From positions 923,196-987,195 of the forward strand of contig NZ_QXCP01000004.1 in assembly GCF_003711805.1 (NCBI RefSeq): a stretch of DNA of 64,000 bases, read 5' to 3'. This document shows positions 1 to 8,640 of this stretch, piece by piece (positions within the stretch are counted from its first letter, which is position 1; each line of letters opens with the position of its first letter). The notes under the pieces are model-generated. The model saw nothing but the letters and a program-made list of their open reading frames with translations, was not told the DNA's origin and searched no databases. The DNA is from Brachybacterium sp. EE-P12. Lineage in GTDB: Bacteria; Actinomycetota; Actinomycetes; Actinomycetales; Dermabacteraceae. The position numbers were made by a program, and so were the translations under genes.

Positions 1-563
1 GCGCCGCCACGATCGCGATCCATCCCGCGATGACCTTCACCGGCACCCGCACCGACCTGCCCCGGCTGGTCGGCTGCCCGATGGGCATCACCGCCTCCGC
101 CGAGTTCCTGCCGGTCGCGGCCGCGCTCGTGGTGGAGATGGGCGGGGAGGCCGTCGTGATCGCGGAGGGCGACCGCCCGCTCTACCACGCCGCCCTCGCC
201 CACGCCGCGAACCACCTCGTCGTGCTCGTGGACCAGTCCCGACGGGCGCTCTCCCGCCTCGGCATCGAGGACCCCGGCTCCTACCTGCGCCCGCTGCTCG
301 AGGCCGCCCTCGAGGAGTCCCTGCGCCGCGGCAGCAAGGCCCTGACCGGGCCCGTCGTGCGCGGGGACGCCGGCACGGTGGGCGCCCATCTCGAGGCCCT
401 CGCGGACCTCGACGCCACCGCAGCTCCGGTCGAGCCCGGCGACGTGAGCGACACCTATCGCACGCTCGCCCTGGCGGCGCTGGCCCGTGCGAGACTCCCG
501 GAGGGCGCGCGCGAGCAGATCCGCGCGCTGCTGGAGGAGACCCCGCCACCGGAGGACGCATGA
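1..563 (+). CDS. Rossmann-like / DUF2520 domain protein, C-terminal part (5' end outside window)
   Basis: The reading frame is open from base 3, so the start lies upstream of the window. The first visible residues read AATIAIHPAMTFTGT, matching the conserved hinge after the Rossmann fold in DUF2520 proteins. The remaining ~180 residues form the helical C-terminal domain, similar to the dimerisation domain of 6-phosphogluconate and ketopantoate reductase relatives. The stop codon overlaps the panC start (ATGA), so the two genes are translationally coupled. In actinobacteria this protein regularly precedes panC, which suggests a link to pantothenate or folate metabolism, but its reaction is not known. 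The family call is fairly secure; the function is inferred from context only. Confidence 0.8.
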   Translation, partial: AATIAIHPAMTFTGTRTDLPRLVGCPMGITASAEFLPVAAALVVEMGGEAVVIAEGDRPLYHAALAHAANHLVVLVDQSRRALSRLGIEDPGSYLRPLLEAALEESLRRGSKALTGPVVRGDAGTVGAHLEALADLDATAAPVEPGDVSDTYRTLALAALARARLPEGAREQIRALLEETPPPEDA

Positions 564-1411
564 CACCCGACCGCACGACCGCGCTGGTGACCACCAAGGA
601 CGAGCTGCGCGCGAGGCGCGCCGCGATGGAGGGCACCGTCGGCGCGGTGCTGACCATGGGGTCCCTGCACGCCGGGCACCTGGCGCTGGTGCAGCGGGCC
701 CGCGAGCTCGCCGACCACGTGATCCTCACCGACTTCGTCAACCCCCTCCAGTTCGGGCCCGGGGAGGACTACCAGGCCTATCCCCGCGACCTCGAGGCGG
801 ACCTCGCGCTCGTCGACGGCCTCGTCGACCTCGTCTTCGCCCCGAGCGTGGAGGAGATGTACCCGGTGCTGCCGCCGACGGTCTCGGTGACCGCGGGCCG
901 CGCCGGGACCGTGCTCGAGGGCGCGGCGAGGCCGGGCCACTTCGACGGCGTGGTCACCGTCGTCGCGAAGCTGCTGCGCCTGACCGACCCGCACCTGAGC
1001 GTGTTCGGACGCAAGGACGCCCAGCAGCTCGCGATCATCCAGCGCCTGGTCGCGGACCTCGACCTGCCCGTGCGGATCGAGCCCGTCGAGATCCAGCGCG
1101 AGGAGACGGGACTGGCCCGCTCGAGCCGCAACGCCTATCTCAGCGAGGCCGGCCGGGAGCAGGCCCTGGCCCTGTCCCGCACCATCGCCGCCGCCCTCGA
1201 GGCCGCCCCCTCCCTGGCCGCGATCCAGGAGGCCCTCGCCCGTGCCCGCGAGCGCGCCGAGATCGACTGGGACTACGCGCTCGCGCTGGACCCCGCGACG
1301 CTCGAGCCCGCCGGCGCCGAGCATCGCGGCGAGGTGCTCGTCGTGCTCGCGGGCCGCGTCGAGGGCACCCGGCTGCTCGATGCGGCTGTGGCGGTGGCGA
1401 CAGCCCCCTGA
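560..1411 (+). CDS. panC: pantothenate synthetase (pantoate--beta-alanine ligase)
   Basis: PanC joins pantoate and beta-alanine using ATP, the last step of pantothenate (coenzyme A precursor) synthesis in the cytoplasm. The 283 residues match the usual family length. A nucleotidyltransferase motif [10 protein letters not shown] (HAGH at 37-40) sits near the N-terminus. FGRKDAQQL and the later SSRNAYLS motif correspond to the family's ATP and pantoate binding segments. The ATG overlaps the stop of the DUF2520 gene. No panD follows; lysS comes next after 43 bases. Confidence 0.97.
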   Translation: MTPDRTTALVTTKDELRARRAAMEGTVGAVLTMGSLHAGHLALVQRARELADHVILTDFVNPLQFGPGEDYQAYPRDLEADLALVDGLVDLVFAPSVEEMYPVLPPTVSVTAGRAGTVLEGAARPGHFDGVVTVVAKLLRLTDPHLSVFGRKDAQQLAIIQRLVADLDLPVRIEPVEIQREETGLARSSRNAYLSEAGREQALALSRTIAAALEAAPSLAAIQEALARARERAEIDWDYALALDPATLEPAGAEHRGEVLVVLAGRVEGTRLLDAAVAVATAP

Positions 1412-1441
1412 TCGGGGAAGACCTCACAGGGGCGGTGATGA

Positions 1442-1447
1442 GACAAT
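1442..1447 (+). promoter_or_regulatory. candidate -10 element for lysS, leaderless type
   Basis: GACAAT lies 7 bases before the lysS ATG, and no Shine-Dalgarno sequence separates the two. The spacing fits a leaderless transcript, although the first bases deviate from TANNNT. Confidence 0.4.
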
Positions 1448-1454
1448 CGCACCC

Positions 1455-2963
1455 ATGAGCGAGATTCCCCCTGTCCCCGAGGTCACCGACAGCTCCGATC
1501 AGGTCGCGGTCCGACGGTCCAAGCGGGAGCGCCTGCTGGCGCGCGGGGAGGAGCCCTATCCCGTCTCGGTCCCGGTCACCACCACGATCTCCGCGGTCCG
1601 TGCCGAGTACGGCCACCTCGAGGCCGGCGTCGAGACCGAGGACGAGGTCGGGGTCTCCGGCCGCGTCGTCTTCCAGCGCAACACCGGGAAGCTCGCCTTC
1701 ATCACCCTCCAGGACGGTGCCGGGCAGCGTCTGCAGATCATGGCCTCCCAGGCGGTGCTGGGCGAGGAGCGCCTCGCCGACCTCAAGGCCGACGTCGACC
1801 TCGGCGACCACGTCTTCTTCCACGGCCGCGTCGGGGCCTCGCGCCGCGGCGAGCTGAGCGTCTTCGCGGACTCCTGGCAGATGGCCGCGAAGGCCGTCCG
1901 CCCCCTCCCGGTGCTGCACGCGGACCTCTCCGAGGAGTCCCGGGTGCGCCGTCGCTATGTCGACCTGATCGTGCGCCAGGAGGCGCGGGACGCGGTGCGG
2001 CAGCGCGCGGAGGTCATGCACTCGCTGCGCGAGTCGTTCCGCCGCCGCGACTTCGTCGAGGTCGAGACGCCGATGCTGCAGGTGATCCCCTCGGGCGCCG
2101 CGGCACGGCCTTTCGTCACCCACATGAACGCGTTCGACCTCGACCTGTACCTGCGGATCGCGCCGGAGCTGTTCCTCAAGCGCGCCGCCGTCGGAGGGCT
2201 CGAGAAGGTCTTCGAGATCAACCGCAACTTCCGGAACGAGGGCGCGGATTCCACGCATTCCCCCGAGTTCGCGATGCTCGAGTCCTACGAGGCCTACGGA
2301 GATTACGACACGATCGCGGATCTCACCCGCTCGCTCGTGCAGGAGGCCGCGCGCGCGGCGACCGGCTCGGAGATCGTCACCCTCGCCGACGGCACCGAGT
2401 ACGACCTCTCCGGGGAATGGACGGCGATCACCGTCTACGGCTCCCTCTCCGAGGCGCTCGGCGAGGAGATCACACCGGAGACCTCCCCGGCCCGCCTGCG
2501 CGAGATCGCCCGCTCCCTCGACCTCGACCTCGACCATCCCAGGTACGGCCACGGCAAGCTCGTCGAGGAGCTCTTCGAGCACCAGGTGAGCGACCATCTG
2601 CACGCACCGACCTTCGTGCGGGACTTCCCCGTCGAGACCAGCCCGCTCGTGCGCGCTCACCGCTCCACGCCGGGCGTGGTCGAGAAGTGGGACCTGTATG
2701 TGCGCGGCTTCGAGCTCGCGACCGGCTACTCCGAGCTCGTCGACCCCGTCATCCAGCGCGAGCGCTTCGCGCAGCAGGCGCAGCTCGCCGCGCAGGGCGA
2801 TGACGAGGCGATGCGCCTGGACGAGGACTTCCTCGAGGCGATGGAGTACGCGCTGCCCCCGACCGGCGGGATGGGGATGGGCGTGGACCGGCTGCTGATG
2901 GCGCTGACCGGCCTCGGCATCCGCGAGACGATCCTCTTCCCGCTCGTGAAGCCGGGAGCCTGA
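1455..2963 (+). CDS. lysS: lysine--tRNA ligase, class II
   Basis: This enzyme charges tRNA-Lys with lysine. The 502-residue protein starts at the ATG encoding [12 protein letters not shown]; the frame is open further upstream but that part overlaps panC. The order is an OB-fold anticodon-binding domain (about residues 60-160) followed by a class II catalytic core. Class II motif 2 is seen as [14 protein letters not shown] and motif 3 as [15 protein letters not shown] near the C-terminus. There is no N-terminal MprF-like fusion of the kind seen in mycobacterial LysX. It sits in the conserved panC-lysS-lsr2-clpC order. Confidence 0.97.
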   Translation: MSEIPPVPEVTDSSDQVAVRRSKRERLLARGEEPYPVSVPVTTTISAVRAEYGHLEAGVETEDEVGVSGRVVFQRNTGKLAFITLQDGAGQRLQIMASQAVLGEERLADLKADVDLGDHVFFHGRVGASRRGELSVFADSWQMAAKAVRPLPVLHADLSEESRVRRRYVDLIVRQEARDAVRQRAEVMHSLRESFRRRDFVEVETPMLQVIPSGAAARPFVTHMNAFDLDLYLRIAPELFLKRAAVGGLEKVFEINRNFRNEGADSTHSPEFAMLESYEAYGDYDTIADLTRSLVQEAARAATGSEIVTLADGTEYDLSGEWTAITVYGSLSEALGEEITPETSPARLREIARSLDLDLDHPRYGHGKLVEELFEHQVSDHLHAPTFVRDFPVETSPLVRAHRSTPGVVEKWDLYVRGFELATGYSELVDPVIQRERFAQQAQLAAQGDDEAMRLDEDFLEAMEYALPPTGGMGMGVDRLLMALTGLGIRETILFPLVKPGA

Positions 2964-2964
2964 G

Positions 2965-3138
2965 ATGGGCTCGGGATTCTGGTTCGAGGCCGGGGCGCTG
3001 CTGCCGTCGATCGGCGTGGGGCTGCTGTTCTGGTTCGCGGTCCGCGCCCTGCTGCGGGCCGACCGGCGGGAGCGGGACGCCGAGCGCGAGGCGGAGCAGG
3101 AGTTCCTCGAGAACCGGAAGCGGCGCGAAGAGTCCTGA
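2965..3138 (+). CDS. small single-pass membrane protein, 57 aa
   Basis: An ATG two bases after the lysS stop opens a 57-codon frame ending in TGA. One hydrophobic helix (about residues 9-29, with GALLPSIGVGLLFWF) is followed by a highly charged cytoplasmic tail rich in Arg and Glu (RADRRERDAEREAEQ), which may form a short helix. The close spacing to lysS implies cotranscription. Short membrane proteins of this build are often found between lysS and lsr2 in related actinobacteria, but I know no function. Coding status rests on codon pattern, the membrane-helix layout and position. Confidence 0.65.
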   Translation: MGSGFWFEAGALLPSIGVGLLFWFAVRALLRADRRERDAEREAEQEFLENRKRREES

Positions 3139-3192
3139 CGGTGTGCCGCACGAGAATGCGGTCACGCGCCTTCCCCAATATTCGTTATCGTC

Positions 3193-3221
3193 TTGAAATT
3201 GTCTCCCTCGCATCGGATACT
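3193..3221 (+). promoter_or_regulatory. lsr2 promoter (-35 TTGAAA, -10 GATACT)
   Basis: TTGAAA (3193-3198) and GATACT (3216-3221) are separated by 17 bases, close to the housekeeping sigma consensus. The lsr2 start lies about 60 bases further on, after a purine-rich Shine-Dalgarno (GAGGGAGA). Confidence 0.6.
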
Positions 3222-3288
3222 GGGCGGGATCATGAACGCACATGAGTTCATGACGCAGTCCGAAAACGACCTACGAGGGAGAACCCCT

Positions 3289-3621
3289 ATGGCACGGAAG
3301 ACCTACGTGGAGCTCATCGACGACCTCACCGGTGACAAGGCCGCCGAGACGGTGAGCTTCGCCCTGGACGGCGTCGCCTACGAGATCGACCTCTCCGCGG
3401 ACAATGCCGAGAAGCTCCGCGAGGAGCTCGGCACCTGGGTCGGGAAGGCGCGCCGCGTCGGAGGGCGCCGCACTCGCGGCACGACCTCCGGCTCCCGTGC
3501 GAGCTCGAACGACTCCGCCAAGATCCGCCAGTGGGCGCGCGAGGCCGGCTACGAGGTCCCCGACCGCGGCCGGATCTCCGGCACGATCCGCAAGGCCTAC
3601 GAGGAGGCGAACGGGAAGTGA
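3289..3621 (+). CDS. lsr2: Lsr2 nucleoid-associated protein (xenogeneic silencer)
   Basis: Lsr2 is the actinobacterial counterpart of H-NS. It bridges DNA, prefers AT-rich (often foreign) sequence and silences it. The 110-residue product begins MARKTYVELIDDLTG, the typical N-terminal beta-strand oligomerisation segment (residues 1-60). A variable linker follows, and the C-terminal DNA-binding domain (about 75-110) carries the minor-groove motif DRGRISGTI. The ATG at 3289 was chosen over upstream in-frame starts because of the Shine-Dalgarno 8 bases before it and the conserved N-terminus. It has its own strong promoter and terminator. Confidence 0.96.
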   Translation: MARKTYVELIDDLTGDKAAETVSFALDGVAYEIDLSADNAEKLREELGTWVGKARRVGGRRTRGTTSGSRASSNDSAKIRQWAREAGYEVPDRGRISGTIRKAYEEANGK

Positions 3622-3660
3622 TCCCCTCCCGGCGGTGAGCATCGCCGCCGGTGCCGCTGC

Positions 3661-3695
3661 GAAGGGCCCGTGACCACGATGGTCACGGGCCCTTC
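3661..3695. terminator. bidirectional hairpin terminator between lsr2 and galM-like gene
   Basis: A perfect 16-base-pair stem (GAAGGGCCCGTGACCA with its complement) and a 3-base loop lie between two convergent genes. There is no long T-run, as is common in high-GC actinobacteria. Confidence 0.8.
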
Positions 3696-3742
3696 TCATG
3701 CTCGATCGTGCTCGGTCGGGGCGCTCCGGCGCCCGCCGGAGG

Positions 3743-4726
3743 TCACCAGCCGCGCAGGGTCCAGGACGCCTGGTGCTCCTCGCCGGGAGCCAGGCGCACC
3801 ACGTCGGTCCCGGAGCGGAAGGCGTCCGGCGGGCAGGTCATCGGCTCGACCGCGAGGCCGCGGCGGTGATGCTCGGGCTCGGGCCGGTCCCCGGTGTGGA
3901 TCTGCAGCCACGGGCACTCCTCGCCGGCGGTCAGCTCCACGCCGGTGCCGCCGGGGGCGGTCACGGTGACGCGCAGCAGCCCGCCCTCGTCCCGGGCGAC
4001 ATCCGTGAAGGCGTGGTCGATGAACAGGTCCTCGAGCACGCGCGGAGCAGAGAAGTCGAAGTCGTCCCCGCGGGCGATCGGGGCGGTGCCGGTGGGCAGC
4101 AGGCGGTCCTCGGTGACGGTGAGCACGGTCCCGGCCGCGACCTCGAGCGACCACTGCTCCAGCGGCTCGGGCCCCGCGACCAGGTACGGATGCGGGCACA
4201 CGCCGTAGGGCGCGTCGCGCCGTCCCAGATTCCTCGCCGTCACCGTGGTGGCCAGCCCCGTCTCGGCAGAGAGCGCGTAGCGCACCGACAGCAGCAGGTG
4301 GAAGGGATAGCCGGGGGAGGGGAACAGCTCCGTGCGCAGCACCACCTCGTCCTCGGTCACCGAGGCCGGGGCGAAGGGATGGAAGGAGACGAGGCCGTGG
4401 AGGGCGTTGCCGCGCTCCGGCTCGCTGAGCGGCGTGCGGATCTCCTCCCCGTCCCAGGTGTAGGTGCCGTCGCCGATCCGGTTCGGCCAGGGTGCCACGA
4501 TCGCGCCCCTGAAGAACAGCATCGGCCCTTCCTCGGGGCTGCGCAGCAGGAGGTCTCGCCCCCCGACGGTGAGGGACTCGAGGGTCGCGCCGACCGTGGA
4601 GACCTCGGCGCGGTAGCTCCCCGCGACGAGCGTGAACAGGTCGCCGCGGTCGCGCGCGGCTGCGGGCGCGGTCGGATCGACGCCTGCGCCGGCGTCGTGT
4701 CCGGCGGGGGCGAGGGGGTCGGTCAT
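3743..4726 (-). CDS. aldose 1-epimerase family protein
   Basis: Galactose mutarotase family proteins interconvert alpha and beta anomers of aldohexoses. The 327-residue product shows the family beta-sandwich pattern. It has NALHGLVSFHPFA and CPHPYLV, which supply the two conserved histidines, and a GEECPWLQIHTGD segment near the C-terminus in the region that carries the catalytic glutamate. An AGGAGAG ribosome site precedes the ATG. It lies head-to-tail behind mqo at the edge of the sugar-related accessory block, so a role in handling sugars from that block is likely. The exact substrate cannot be read from sequence. Confidence 0.88.
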   Translation of the reverse strand: MTDPLAPAGHDAGAGVDPTAPAAARDRGDLFTLVAGSYRAEVSTVGATLESLTVGGRDLLLRSPEEGPMLFFRGAIVAPWPNRIGDGTYTWDGEEIRTPLSEPERGNALHGLVSFHPFAPASVTEDEVVLRTELFPSPGYPFHLLLSVRYALSAETGLATTVTARNLGRRDAPYGVCPHPYLVAGPEPLEQWSLEVAAGTVLTVTEDRLLPTGTAPIARGDDFDFSAPRVLEDLFIDHAFTDVARDEGGLLRVTVTAPGGTGVELTAGEECPWLQIHTGDRPEPEHHRRGLAVEPMTCPPDAFRSGTDVVRLAPGEEHQASWTLRGW

Positions 4727-4780
4727 CAGGTGCTCTCCTTGGGGTGCGGGGACGCGGTGTCGGCGGTGATGCTCAGCGGC

Positions 4781-6262
4781 TCAGTGGCTGAGGTCGAGCG
4801 CGGCGGCCGTGCGCTCAAGGGTCCGGTGGGCGAGGTCGCGGTCCTCCGAGAGATGGGTGCCCCAGCTGGGCACCATCTCCTGCAGCGCGGGGCGCCAGGT
4901 CTCGATGCGCTGGGGGAACATGCGCTCGAGCATCGTGAGCATGATGCTGGTCGCGGTGGAGGCGCCGGGGGAGGCGCCGAGCATCCCGCCGATCGACCCG
5001 TCGGCCGCGGCGATCAGCTGCGTGCCGAACTGCAGCACGCCGTGCTTCTTCGCATCCGGGGCGATCACCTGCACGCGCTGACCGGCGGTGACCTCCTCCC
5101 AGTCCGACTCCCGGGCGTCGGGCATGTACTCCAGCAGCGCCTCGAAGCGCTTGTGATGGGTCGCGGCCAGCTGCGAGCCGAGATAGACCATGAGGTCCAG
5201 GTTCGGCGGGGCGACGGCCATCATCTGGGTGAGGTTCGAGGGCTTGATCGACTCGAACAGGTCGGTGTACCGGCCGGTCTTGAGGAACTTCGGTGACCAT
5301 CCCGCGTACGGGCCGAACATCAGCGACCGCTTCCCGCCCACGTAGCGGGTGTCGAGGTGGGGGACGCTCATCGGCGGAGCCCCGACGGCCGCCTTGCCGT
5401 ACACCTTGGCGTCGTGGCGGGCGATGGTCTCGGGGTCGGTGCAGCGCAGCCACTGCCCGGAGATCGGGAACCCGCCGAAGCCGCGGATCTCCTCGATCCC
5501 GGACCTCTGCAGCAGCGGCAGCGCATAGCCGCCCGCGCCGACGAACACGAACGGGGCGCGGACCACGCGGACGGAGTCGTCGGCGCTCGAGCGGACCATC
5601 ACGCCCCAGTCGGTGCCCATGCGGCGCAGGTCGACGACCTCGGAGCCGGTCGAGACGGTGGTCCCCGCGCGGGAGGCGAAGGCGAGCATCTCGCGGGTCA
5701 GCGCCCCGAAGTCGACGTCCGTGCCGTCGGGCGACCAGGTCGCCGCGATCGTCTCGGTGACCGGGCGGCCCTCGGAGACCAGCGGCGCCCACTCGGCGAG
5801 CTGCGCGTGCTCGGTGGTGAACTCCATGCGGTCGAAGAGCGGGTTCGCGACGAGCGCCTCGTGGCGGCGGCGCAGGTAGTCGGCGTTCTCCATCCCGTGC
5901 ACGAAGCTCATGTGCGGGACGGTGTGGATGAACCGCGAGGGGGAGCCGATGCGGTCGTTCTCCACCAGATGGGACCAGAACTGGCGCGAGACCTGGAACT
6001 GCTCGTTGATCGCGATGGCCTTCGCCGGGCTGACCGAGCCGTCCACGTCCTGCGGCGTGTAGTTCAGCTCGCACAGGGCGCTGTGCCCCGTTCCGGCGTT
6101 GTTCCAGGCATCGCTGGACTCGGCGCCGAGGGAGTCCAGCCGCTCCAGGACCACGATCTCCCACTCCGGCTCCAGCTCGGTGAGCATCGCGGCGAGGGTC
6201 GCGCTGGCGATGCCGCCGCCGATCAGCACCGCATCCGCTCGGGTCACGTCCAGGTCTGCCAT
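4781..6262 (-). CDS. mqo: malate:quinone oxidoreductase
   Basis: Mqo is a peripheral membrane FAD enzyme that oxidises malate to oxaloacetate and passes electrons to menaquinone, in place of or beside malate dehydrogenase. The 493-residue length matches the Corynebacterium type. The N-terminus has the FAD-binding motif DAVLIGGGIASATLAAML, followed by the family motif WNNAGTGHSALCELNYTP. The C-terminal part has GASPGASTATSIML, also typical. A GGAGAG site precedes the ATG. Transcription runs towards the epimerase gene. Confidence 0.97.
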   Translation of the reverse strand: MADLDVTRADAVLIGGGIASATLAAMLTELEPEWEIVVLERLDSLGAESSDAWNNAGTGHSALCELNYTPQDVDGSVSPAKAIAINEQFQVSRQFWSHLVENDRIGSPSRFIHTVPHMSFVHGMENADYLRRRHEALVANPLFDRMEFTTEHAQLAEWAPLVSEGRPVTETIAATWSPDGTDVDFGALTREMLAFASRAGTTVSTGSEVVDLRRMGTDWGVMVRSSADDSVRVVRAPFVFVGAGGYALPLLQRSGIEEIRGFGGFPISGQWLRCTDPETIARHDAKVYGKAAVGAPPMSVPHLDTRYVGGKRSLMFGPYAGWSPKFLKTGRYTDLFESIKPSNLTQMMAVAPPNLDLMVYLGSQLAATHHKRFEALLEYMPDARESDWEEVTAGQRVQVIAPDAKKHGVLQFGTQLIAAADGSIGGMLGASPGASTATSIMLTMLERMFPQRIETWRPALQEMVPSWGTHLSEDRDLAHRTLERTAAALDLSH

Positions 6263-6337
6263 GTCTCTCCGTTCGCGCTAGCGCGTGTCCTGCCCACGAG
6301 GAGCCGCGCATTCCTCGCGCGGCGCAGGGTGACAGGG

Positions 6338-6352
6338 TGATCGTGCCGATCA
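6338..6352. promoter_or_regulatory. palindrome upstream of mqo, possible operator
   Basis: TGATCGTGCCGATCA is a perfect inverted repeat (6 + 3 + 6) about 75-90 bases before the mqo start, in a 154-base intergenic region. No matching regulator gene is nearby. Confidence 0.35.
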
Positions 6353-6378
6353 GGGTATCTCGTGTCCCGGGGTGTCGA

Positions 6379-6408
6379 GCACCGCCCGAGCACGTCCGGG
6401 GGCGGTGC
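6379..6408 (-). terminator. hairpin terminator after the YesL-like gene
   Basis: A 9-base-pair GC stem (GCACCGCCC / GGGCGGTGC) lies just beyond the stop of the minus-strand DUF624 gene. Confidence 0.5.
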
Positions 6409-6416
6409 CCCTCGGT

Positions 6417-7094
6417 TCAGCCGTCGGTCGAGCCGGCGCCGTCGATCTCCTCGAGCAGACCCGTGACGCGGCCGCTCAGCAGGGCCGTGGCCAAATCGAT
6501 CGCGACGGCTGCGCCGAACAGCGGCGCGAGGGGCCGCAGCATCGCGCACAGCAGGGTCCAGGCGGTCAGGGCCAGGACCAGCAGCACGGACCGGCCCGGG
6601 AGCGCCCCCGGCAGCAGCAGAGCGAGGCGCCAGGTGATCAGCAGATCCTGGCGCAGCAGCCGTGGCACCGCCACGATCATCGCCGAGCTCAGGAGCGACC
6701 AGCCCAGGCTCATCACCGCGAGTCCGCTGAGCACGATCGTCATCGCCGTGCCGGGCGCGCCGCCGGTCAGGACGATCCAGAGCATCGATGCGGAGCCCGC
6801 CTGGACGATCAGCAGCGGCAGCAGGCGCACGTTCGCGCGCAGGAACTGCGCCCGGAAGGAGGCCCACATCCGCGGCAGCACACGCACCCCGGCCCCGTGC
6901 CGGTCGGCGATCAGCACTTCTGCCACGGCGACCGAAGCCGGGGCGACTCCCAGGACGATCAGCCCCGCCAGGCTCAGCAGGAGCCACAGCAGGTTGACCT
7001 TCACCACCAGCAGGAGGCGGTCGATCACCGCGTTGGCGCGAAGGACCCACCCGGGCACCTGGGTGGGGCCGCTCGTCCCGCCTCGTCCGCTCAT
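6417..7094 (-). CDS. YesL-family (DUF624) membrane protein
   Basis: The product (225 residues from the ATG at 7094; a GTG at 7139 would add 15) has about five hydrophobic helices and the NAVIDRLLLVVKVNLLWLL start typical of DUF624/YesL proteins. Members occur almost always beside LplB/LplC-type sugar importers and glycoside hydrolases, as here, but the biochemical role is unknown. It is transcribed away from the fucosidase. The ATG start gives the conserved N-terminus; no strong ribosome site is visible for either choice. Confidence 0.8.
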   Translation of the reverse strand: MSGRGGTSGPTQVPGWVLRANAVIDRLLLVVKVNLLWLLLSLAGLIVLGVAPASVAVAEVLIADRHGAGVRVLPRMWASFRAQFLRANVRLLPLLIVQAGSASMLWIVLTGGAPGTAMTIVLSGLAVMSLGWSLLSSAMIVAVPRLLRQDLLITWRLALLLPGALPGRSVLLVLALTAWTLLCAMLRPLAPLFGAAVAIDLATALLSGRVTGLLEEIDGAGSTDG

Positions 7095-7257
7095 GTCTCG
7101 GAGCGTATCCCGAACCGGGCTCCGCGAAGGCGCGGGCACCGCGAGAGCCCCGATGTCTCGCGCGAATGGATGCGGTGTTCGTCACTGTCACCTCGGATTC
7201 TCGGGAGATGGGCGCGAGGCCCTGGAAGAGAGACCCGATCTTTGATGTGATGTGTAC

Positions 7258-8562
7258 ATGACTGCACCGTCGCATCCGGAATCGCTCAGCCGCTCCGAGC
7301 ACGTCCTCGCCCCCACACCCGCGCAGCTCGCCTGGCAGCGTGACGGTCTCGGGGTCTTCTTCCACTTCGGGGTCAACACCTTCGCCGGTCGGGAATGGAG
7401 CGACGGCACGCTCTCCCCACAGCTCTTCGACCCCACCGACCTCGACGTCGAGGAGTGGGCCGCTCTGGCTGCTGAGCTCGGCGCGAAGTACGTCGTCCTC
7501 ACCGCCAAGCACCACGATGGCTTCTGCCTGTGGCCCACCGCGACCACCGACTACTCGGTCGCGTCCTCGCCGTGGAAGGACGGCGGGGGAGACCTGATCG
7601 GCGAGCTCGCCGAGGCGTGCCGTCGCCACGGCCTGAAGCTCGGGCTGTACCTGTCGCCCTGGGACCGCCATGCCCCGCAGTACGAGGACCCGGCGGCCTA
7701 CGACGAGTTCTACCTCACCCAGCTGCGTGAGCTGTGCACGGCCTACGGCCCGCTGCACGAGCTCTGGTTCGACGGAGCGGGCTCGGCGGGGCGGAACTAC
7801 GACTGGGAGCGGATCGGGGAGCTGATCGAGGAGCTGCAGCCCGGGGCGATGATCTTCAACATGGGGCCGGCCACCATCCGGTGGGTGGGGAACGAGGACG
7901 GCCTCGCCTGCGATCCGGTGCACTACGTGACCGCTTCGGCGGATCTCAACAACTACGACGACGACGTCATCGAGTCGGCGGTGCCCCGCTACCTGCCGCC
8001 CGAGTGCGACGTCTCCTTGCGCCGGGGATGGTTCTGGCAGCCGGGCGAGGAGCCCAAGTCGCTTCCGCACCTGCTCGCGATCCACGACCGCTCCATCGGC
8101 CTCGGGGCGAACCTCCTGCTGAACATCCCGCCGGACAGGCGTGGGCGGATCGACCCGCAGGATGCCGCACGGGTGCGCGAGCTCGCCCGCGCTCTGCACG
8201 AGCGCTTCGGCTCCCCGCACGAGGGTGAGCTCGTGTCCCAGGACGACGGCGTCGTCCAGGTCGCGCTCGGGGACGAGACCAGCCTCGACCACATCGAACT
8301 CGTCGAGCGGCTCGAGGAGGGCCAGCGCGTGCACAGGCACCGAGTGCTGGCGGAGGACGGCACCGAGCTCGCCGTCGGAGGCACGATCGGCGTGCGCCGC
8401 CTCCACCGTCTGCCCGCCGTGGTCCGCACCAGCGGGCTGCGGATCGAGCTCGACGGCGAGGCGGCCGTCCTCGAGGCGGTGCGGGTCCACGACGCGACCG
8501 GAGCGCCCGTCCCCGACCTGGGCGATGCCTATCTGGCGCCGACCTCGGCGCCGGAGGCCTGA
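7258..8562 (+). CDS. alpha-L-fucosidase (glycoside hydrolase family 29)
   Basis: GH29 enzymes remove alpha-linked L-fucose by a retaining mechanism. The 434-residue product has the family TIM-barrel landmarks HFGVNTFAGREW (residues ~37-48), AKHHDGFCLWPT (~83-94) and LHELWFDGAG, whose Asp is the expected nucleophile. A beta-sandwich-like C-terminal part follows from about residue 320. No signal peptide is present, so it probably acts inside the cell on imported oligosaccharides. A GTG two codons upstream is an alternative start. It is divergent from the YesL gene and next to the ABC importer, suggesting a unit for fucosylated glycans. Confidence 0.93.
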   Translation: MTAPSHPESLSRSEHVLAPTPAQLAWQRDGLGVFFHFGVNTFAGREWSDGTLSPQLFDPTDLDVEEWAALAAELGAKYVVLTAKHHDGFCLWPTATTDYSVASSPWKDGGGDLIGELAEACRRHGLKLGLYLSPWDRHAPQYEDPAAYDEFYLTQLRELCTAYGPLHELWFDGAGSAGRNYDWERIGELIEELQPGAMIFNMGPATIRWVGNEDGLACDPVHYVTASADLNNYDDDVIESAVPRYLPPECDVSLRRGWFWQPGEEPKSLPHLLAIHDRSIGLGANLLLNIPPDRRGRIDPQDAARVRELARALHERFGSPHEGELVSQDDGVVQVALGDETSLDHIELVERLEEGQRVHRHRVLAEDGTELAVGGTIGVRRLHRLPAVVRTSGLRIELDGEAAVLEAVRVHDATGAPVPDLGDAYLAPTSAPEA

Positions 8563-8572
8563 CCCGGTCGTC

Positions 8573-8625
8573 GCAGATGCCGACGGCGCGACCCCGGCCC
8601 TCGGAGTCGCGCCGTCGGCGTCTGC
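8573..8625. terminator. bidirectional hairpin terminator between fucosidase and binding-protein gene
   Basis: A 20-base-pair stem with one G-U pair and a 13-base loop sits between the convergent fucosidase and solute-binding protein genes. Confidence 0.8.
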
Positions 8626-8640
8626 GTGTGAAGCGCCCGC

